Assembly (NCBI GenBank): GCA_013115135.1
Contig: JABANP010000701.1
Coordinates: 1 to 21,570 of the forward strand
Reading direction: 5' to 3'
Origin: Perkinsus olseni
Taxonomy: Eukaryota > Perkinsozoa > Perkinsida > Perkinsidae
Length of the DNA stretch: 21,570 bases
Position numbers and translations under genes: made by a program. Of the stretch, positions 18,250 to 21,570 are shown one piece after another (positions within the stretch are counted from its first letter, which is position 1; each line of letters starts with the position of its first letter). Under the pieces are notes generated by a model. It was not told where the DNA came from. It did no database searches and saw only the letters and a program-made list of their open reading frames with translations.

Positions 18250-18913
18250 TCAGGAGTCTTCTTGAAGGACAGAGAACTTCACGGCGTGCTCCTGAGTCAG
18301 AGTTGGCGGGTTCTTCGCAACAACCATGCGGAGACAGGTTACCGAGCCAGGCGACGCCGTGGTGTCAGAGTGCTGCTGGACTTGGGCATCACCGATGAAG
18401 ATGCGATCCTCGGAGGGAGTCTCACCGACGACTCCACCTCGCACCGCCAGCTTGTCTCCAGAGCCGCGGGTGGGAACAATGGCACGGTGGGTAAGGTCCT
18501 CGAGGATGAGGAAAGACGCGCCGAGATGGTCGTTCCACTCACGAACGTTACACGCAATGGGGAGTACGACCCAACGTTGGCACAGAGAGGTCCCGTTGGC
18601 AACCTTTGACCTTAGTGCTGTCTGGCAGTATGGGGAAGTGAAGGCCAGCCGTACGCCACGACGAGAGTTCATCAGACCGCAAGAAGAAGGCCTCAGCTCC
18701 TGTGTCAAGAAGAGCCGGACAGAGCACGGTCGGAGAGAGTCGTTCGTCGTCGGCAGAGATCTTGAGATCAATAGTGATCAACGATGATGATGCGGTCGAT
18801 GCACTGGCAACACAGTTGACCTGAGCCGTGCCAGTTGGGGCTGTACAGGAGGGCGACCACGCAGAGGTTTGGGAGCAGGACAGGCACGGCACAGGTGACC
18901 GGCGGCGGAGCAT
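18250..18913 (-). CDS. Aspartic protease region of the LTR element
   Basis: Retroviral-type proteases cut the polyprotein and act as dimers. The active-site motif is CPALLDTGAEAFFLRSDEL, with DTG at about 18706-18698. Upstream is a plausible N-terminal strand, SSLITIDLKISADDE. Downstream frames continue as VREWNDHLGASFLILEDLTH and GDAQVQQHSDTTASP toward the reverse transcriptase. A shift near 18700-18600 separates the two halves, and another precedes the domain where the zinc knuckles end. Confidence 0.75.
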
Positions 18914-19513
18914 CTATGACAGATGGCTTTTAGCGCAGTGCAGGACCTTGTTCGGAGGAACATCATGATGGAGTCCGCACTGATCACAGCGAGATGGGCC
19001 ATGAACATCCTTGTCAGCGGCACATTTGCTGGTGGAGTGATCGTGAACCAAGCATCGCTGACAACGGAACTTTCTCACGAACTCGATGGTGAAGTGTTTA
19101 GAGTCGGCTGCCGACCCGTCGCCCGAGATGGGTGGACGAACCGCGGAAGGGTCGAGATACATGGCGGTAGAGCTCGCGCCCTTGCGAGGCTGTTGGGCGT
19201 GGGTAGCAGCGGGCTGAACCATCAGGGCTTGCTGAGGCCATGCCGCAGCAGCCACTGATCCTGGATACGTCGCCAAGGTCGAGGTAGTTGCACCACCGGG
19301 TAGGGAAGGTGATGTAGTCGTACCACCGGGTAGGAAAGAGGATGTAGTCGTACCACCGGGTAGGAAAGAAGATGTAGTCGTACCACCGGGTAGTGTAGTT
19401 GATGTCGTCGCACCACCAGGTAGGGGAGAAGATGCCGTCGTCACATTGAGTTGTGCAGAATGCTTAGCATTGTGGCGATGATCGCGATGGCGTTGGCGAG
19501 AGTCTTGCTCCAA
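18880..19513 (-). CDS. Nucleocapsid-like part: repeats and zinc knuckles
   Basis: After a basic stretch (RQRHRDHRHNAKH) come ten-residue repeats (TTTSSFLPGG), a linker, then CQRCLVHDHSTSKC (19063-19022), which fits C-x2-C-x4-H-x4-C exactly. A second cysteine cluster, CDQCGLHH...HC, follows at about 18988-18935. A third knuckle, CHRCSAAGHLCRAC (18921-18880), also fits C-x2-C-x4-H-x4-C but lies in another frame. Zinc knuckles of this kind bind the element's RNA in Gag. Confidence 0.82.
19291..19440. repeat. Five tandem 30-bp units in gag
   Basis: The unit TACCACCGGGTAGGAAAGAG plus GATGTAGTCG repeats at 19291, 19321, 19351, 19381 and 19411. On the coding strand it gives the ten-residue repeat TTTSSFLPGG. 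The units stay in frame, and changes between units often keep the residue. Confidence 0.95.
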
Positions 19514-21200
19514 GAGCTTCCCTCATGAATCGACGTAGGGAGACTCGATCATTCTTGTCAAGTAGTCGTCGATCCTGTCACGTAGCCTTTCGCCATGGAG
19601 CGCGTCGAAGATCTTGCGCTTCATGTCGCGATCAGTAGGCTCGACCCAAGGTTGGCAAGCTTCAACCTTATACTTTCGGCACGGTCAAGTAGGGCGGCAA
19701 CATCTTCCTGTGGTCCCTGCTGGAGATTGTGCAGCAGATCTTCAGCACGCAGACGGACCTCTTCGTTGTTATAGAGACTGTTCACGCGCCGAAAAAGACT
19801 CCGCTAGATGGTCGGAGTAGTCCCCATGGCACATGGCCGCTTCTCGCCCAGCTGTGATGTCGCGCCATACCGAGTCGTCACAGTTAAGTTCCGCCCAAAA
19901 GATAGGCAGCGGCATCAGGATACCCTTTCATCGTCCGCTTGATGATGGCGAACCCAAGTCGCACCACTGCGACGATCCTTATGGCCCAAGAACTTGTCGG
20001 CATCTTTACGTTTCTTGGCGATGTTGTGAAGAGTGTTGAGATCGGAGAGGGAGATCTTCTGACGACATTTTGACTTTACGACACCCGCAGCACTGCAGCC
20101 ATTGACGTCGACGCGACGTTGTCGACCGGAAGTACTGATATGACCACGCCTCTTACGATGGCGATGATGACGGCTGGAACGGTCGGACTCGGATTCGGAG
20201 GAAGGTGCACTCGGAAGAGCTCAGCGTACGACAGACCGGAAGACCCAGAGTCCGAAAAGACTTGATGACAGTGACCGCGAACGCCTCGTTCGATGACGAC
20301 GATGAGATCGATGGGTGGAGATCGCTTCCTCGTTTCGGAACGATCCATCCCAGCATCCGTCGGCTTAGCTGGAACGTTCACCGGTGGAATGTTCACGGCC
20401 GACACGTCAAGACCTGGCGCCGAAAAACGATGGATGCGACGGTGGAAGGTGTAGACTGTTACGATGGTCAACACCGAAGGATGGCGTAGAAGGGAACGTC
20501 GACACAGGGTCAGGAACGACCGGAGGTGTTCCCGTCAAACCTACATGGTAGAGCGGTCTTTGATAACCATAGATGTTGGGAGATGGCGCAGCTAACGGTG
20601 GATAGAAGGTCGTCAGTCCCACAGGGAAGCCAGCAGTCGGAGTCAAGGCCGGATGGCCAACCATTACAGGACCACTCGGAACGGCATTAGCGTTGGGACG
20701 ATGCGGACCACCTTGGGGTGAATGGTAGAGGTTGCCATCCCGATGAGGTTGACGGACAGGTATAGAGCTGGTATCACCACCGGCAGAGAGAACGCCTGCT
20801 GGGCTGGTCGGCGTTGGAGAGTTGTCCGGAGGAAAAGCACCAATGGAACTGCCATGCCAGCGATCTTGGCAAGGGTAGGCAGGAATAACTGATGGCTCGA
20901 CAGCAGTCCCTGAGGTGGCTGGAAGTGGAGGTTGATGTTGACCAGACGTAGATGCCAAGAAGGTTGGCTGTACACCACTCAGTTGAGTCTGACGTTGAGG
21001 AGGAGGAGGTTGGCGAGGATGCTGAACATTGTCGTTGATGTGGAATGGTCTCGTGAATGGCATCGTCTGGAGAGGGCATCCAAGCTGTCCACCGGGGCGG
21101 GGAGACGAATACGGAGTTGTAGGAAGAAGAACCTAGGTGCTGATCATCATCCCCGCCTTGTGAAGAGGATCTTGCACCACCATCTCGTCTAGATGAGGCC
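19514..21200 (-). CDS. Gag region of the LTR element, heavily frame-broken
   Basis: Three parts can be read. The N-terminal part is rich in S, D, P and Q (ASSASSRRDGGARSSSQGG, later QHPRQPPPPQRQTQ and YPCQDRWHGSSIGAFPPD). A basic middle follows (SRHHRHRKRRGHISTSGRQR, then SLSDLNTLHNIAKKRKDADK). A capsid-like helical part is at about 19900-19560 (SVWRDITAGREAAM, then LYNNEEVRLRAEDLLHNLQQ, then DRDMKRKIFDALHGERLRDR). The capsid part fits the retrotransposon Gag pattern by its helices and position before the zinc knuckles. Five or more frame changes interrupt the region. The start codon is not clear; ATG at 21063 is one candidate. Confidence 0.65.
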
Positions 21201-21374
21201 GAGCTCGCATCACTATCGTGACTTGGCGATGGCGGAATGCCATCACCGTCCTGTCTTAGGAGGAGGGTCTTCAGCAGACCTTGAAGGATCAGCCGAGGGG
21301 TCGTTGGGAATGTCGGCGGCAAGAGAGGTAGGGTTCTGTCGACGGAGTTGGAAGGTTGACGCTTCCCGGTAGAA

Positions 21375-21570
21375 TGTGAGGAATCAGCGAAGCGCTCAAT
21401 ACTCGACCCACGCAAGATCGCTGAGGGCGCTGTCTTCCCACCTAATTTGACTCCACCCGGAGGACATAGGAGCAAAGAATATCGGATCTTAATCTAGTTT
21501 AATAGTAGCAACTACTCAAGCATTATCTTATCGTTACTGAGCAGGTGAATTAAAGGGCGAGCGATGACCA
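21375..21570 (-). repeat. 5' LTR of the retrotransposon, truncated by the window edge
   Basis: It matches 13952 onward from TGTGAGGAATCAGCG to GCGAGCGATGACCA at the last base. It differs by a cluster near 21440-21460 (about 10 bases) and by one-base changes in short homopolymers. The inner flank read on the minus strand (TTCTACCGGGAAGCG) does not begin with the TGG expected of a primer-binding site for a tRNA 3' end. Confidence 0.85.

Larger units (their letters stand above)
13952..21570 (-). mobile_element. Ty3/gypsy-like LTR retrotransposon, right LTR cut by the window
   Basis: Two matching direct repeats begin at 13952 and 21375. Between them, read right to left, lie gag, zinc knuckles, aspartic protease, reverse transcriptase with YVDD, RNase H, an integrase with H2C2 finger, and a C-terminal extension. 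The order RT - RNase H - integrase marks the Ty3/gypsy type. The internal part is about 7.2 kb. The frame changes roughly every few hundred bases, so as written no full polyprotein can be made. There is no intact envelope-like gene. A target duplication cannot be checked because the far end is outside the window. Confidence 0.88.

Noticed and set aside
1..21570. CRISPR arrays, tRNA or rRNA genes
   Set aside because: No spaced direct repeats of CRISPR type and no tRNA or rRNA signatures were seen; the tandem arrays lie inside coding regions or the MITE.

Overview
The window is eukaryotic DNA made almost entirely of transposable elements. There are no bacterial signals. Several reading frames are restored by short GT-AG introns of about 49-191 nt. 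The element mix (Helitron, hAT, Ty3-type LTR element) and short introns fit a protist. A Perkinsus-like alveolate is my loose guess, and the sequence alone does not prove it.

Layout. (1) 1-610, minus strand: the 5' part of a small spliced gene of unknown function that runs off the left edge. (2) 1065-12346, minus strand: one large Helitron replicase-helicase gene. Reading right to left it has zinc-finger exons, a long N-terminal part, the HUH/Y2 Rep nuclease, and a PIF1-type helicase; unusually, it ends in a GIY-YIG nuclease domain. Four introns join in consistent phase. The helicase is split at about 2516-5757 by a block that holds a MITE (2742-3175) and, on the plus strand, a hAT transposase gene (3492-5650). 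The hAT gene is itself interrupted by a 61-bp perfect palindrome (5084-5144). (3) 12347-13951: about 1.6 kb with no convincing gene and a few stem-loops. (4) 13952 to the right edge, minus strand: a Ty3/gypsy-like LTR retrotransposon with a 208-bp left LTR and a matching right LTR cut by the window end. It carries gag with zinc knuckles, protease, reverse transcriptase, RNase H, integrase and an extra C-terminal domain. Its frame is broken many times, and it holds three tandem-repeat arrays.

The order of events is visible: the Helitron came first, and the hAT and MITE block then landed in its helicase region. The LTR element lies upstream of the Helitron. The Helitron reading frame is well kept apart from one in-frame TAG and the insertion. 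The LTR element has the coding order of a working element but about ten or more frame breaks. The differences between its two LTRs include several one-base homopolymer changes, so part of the damage could be sequencing error.
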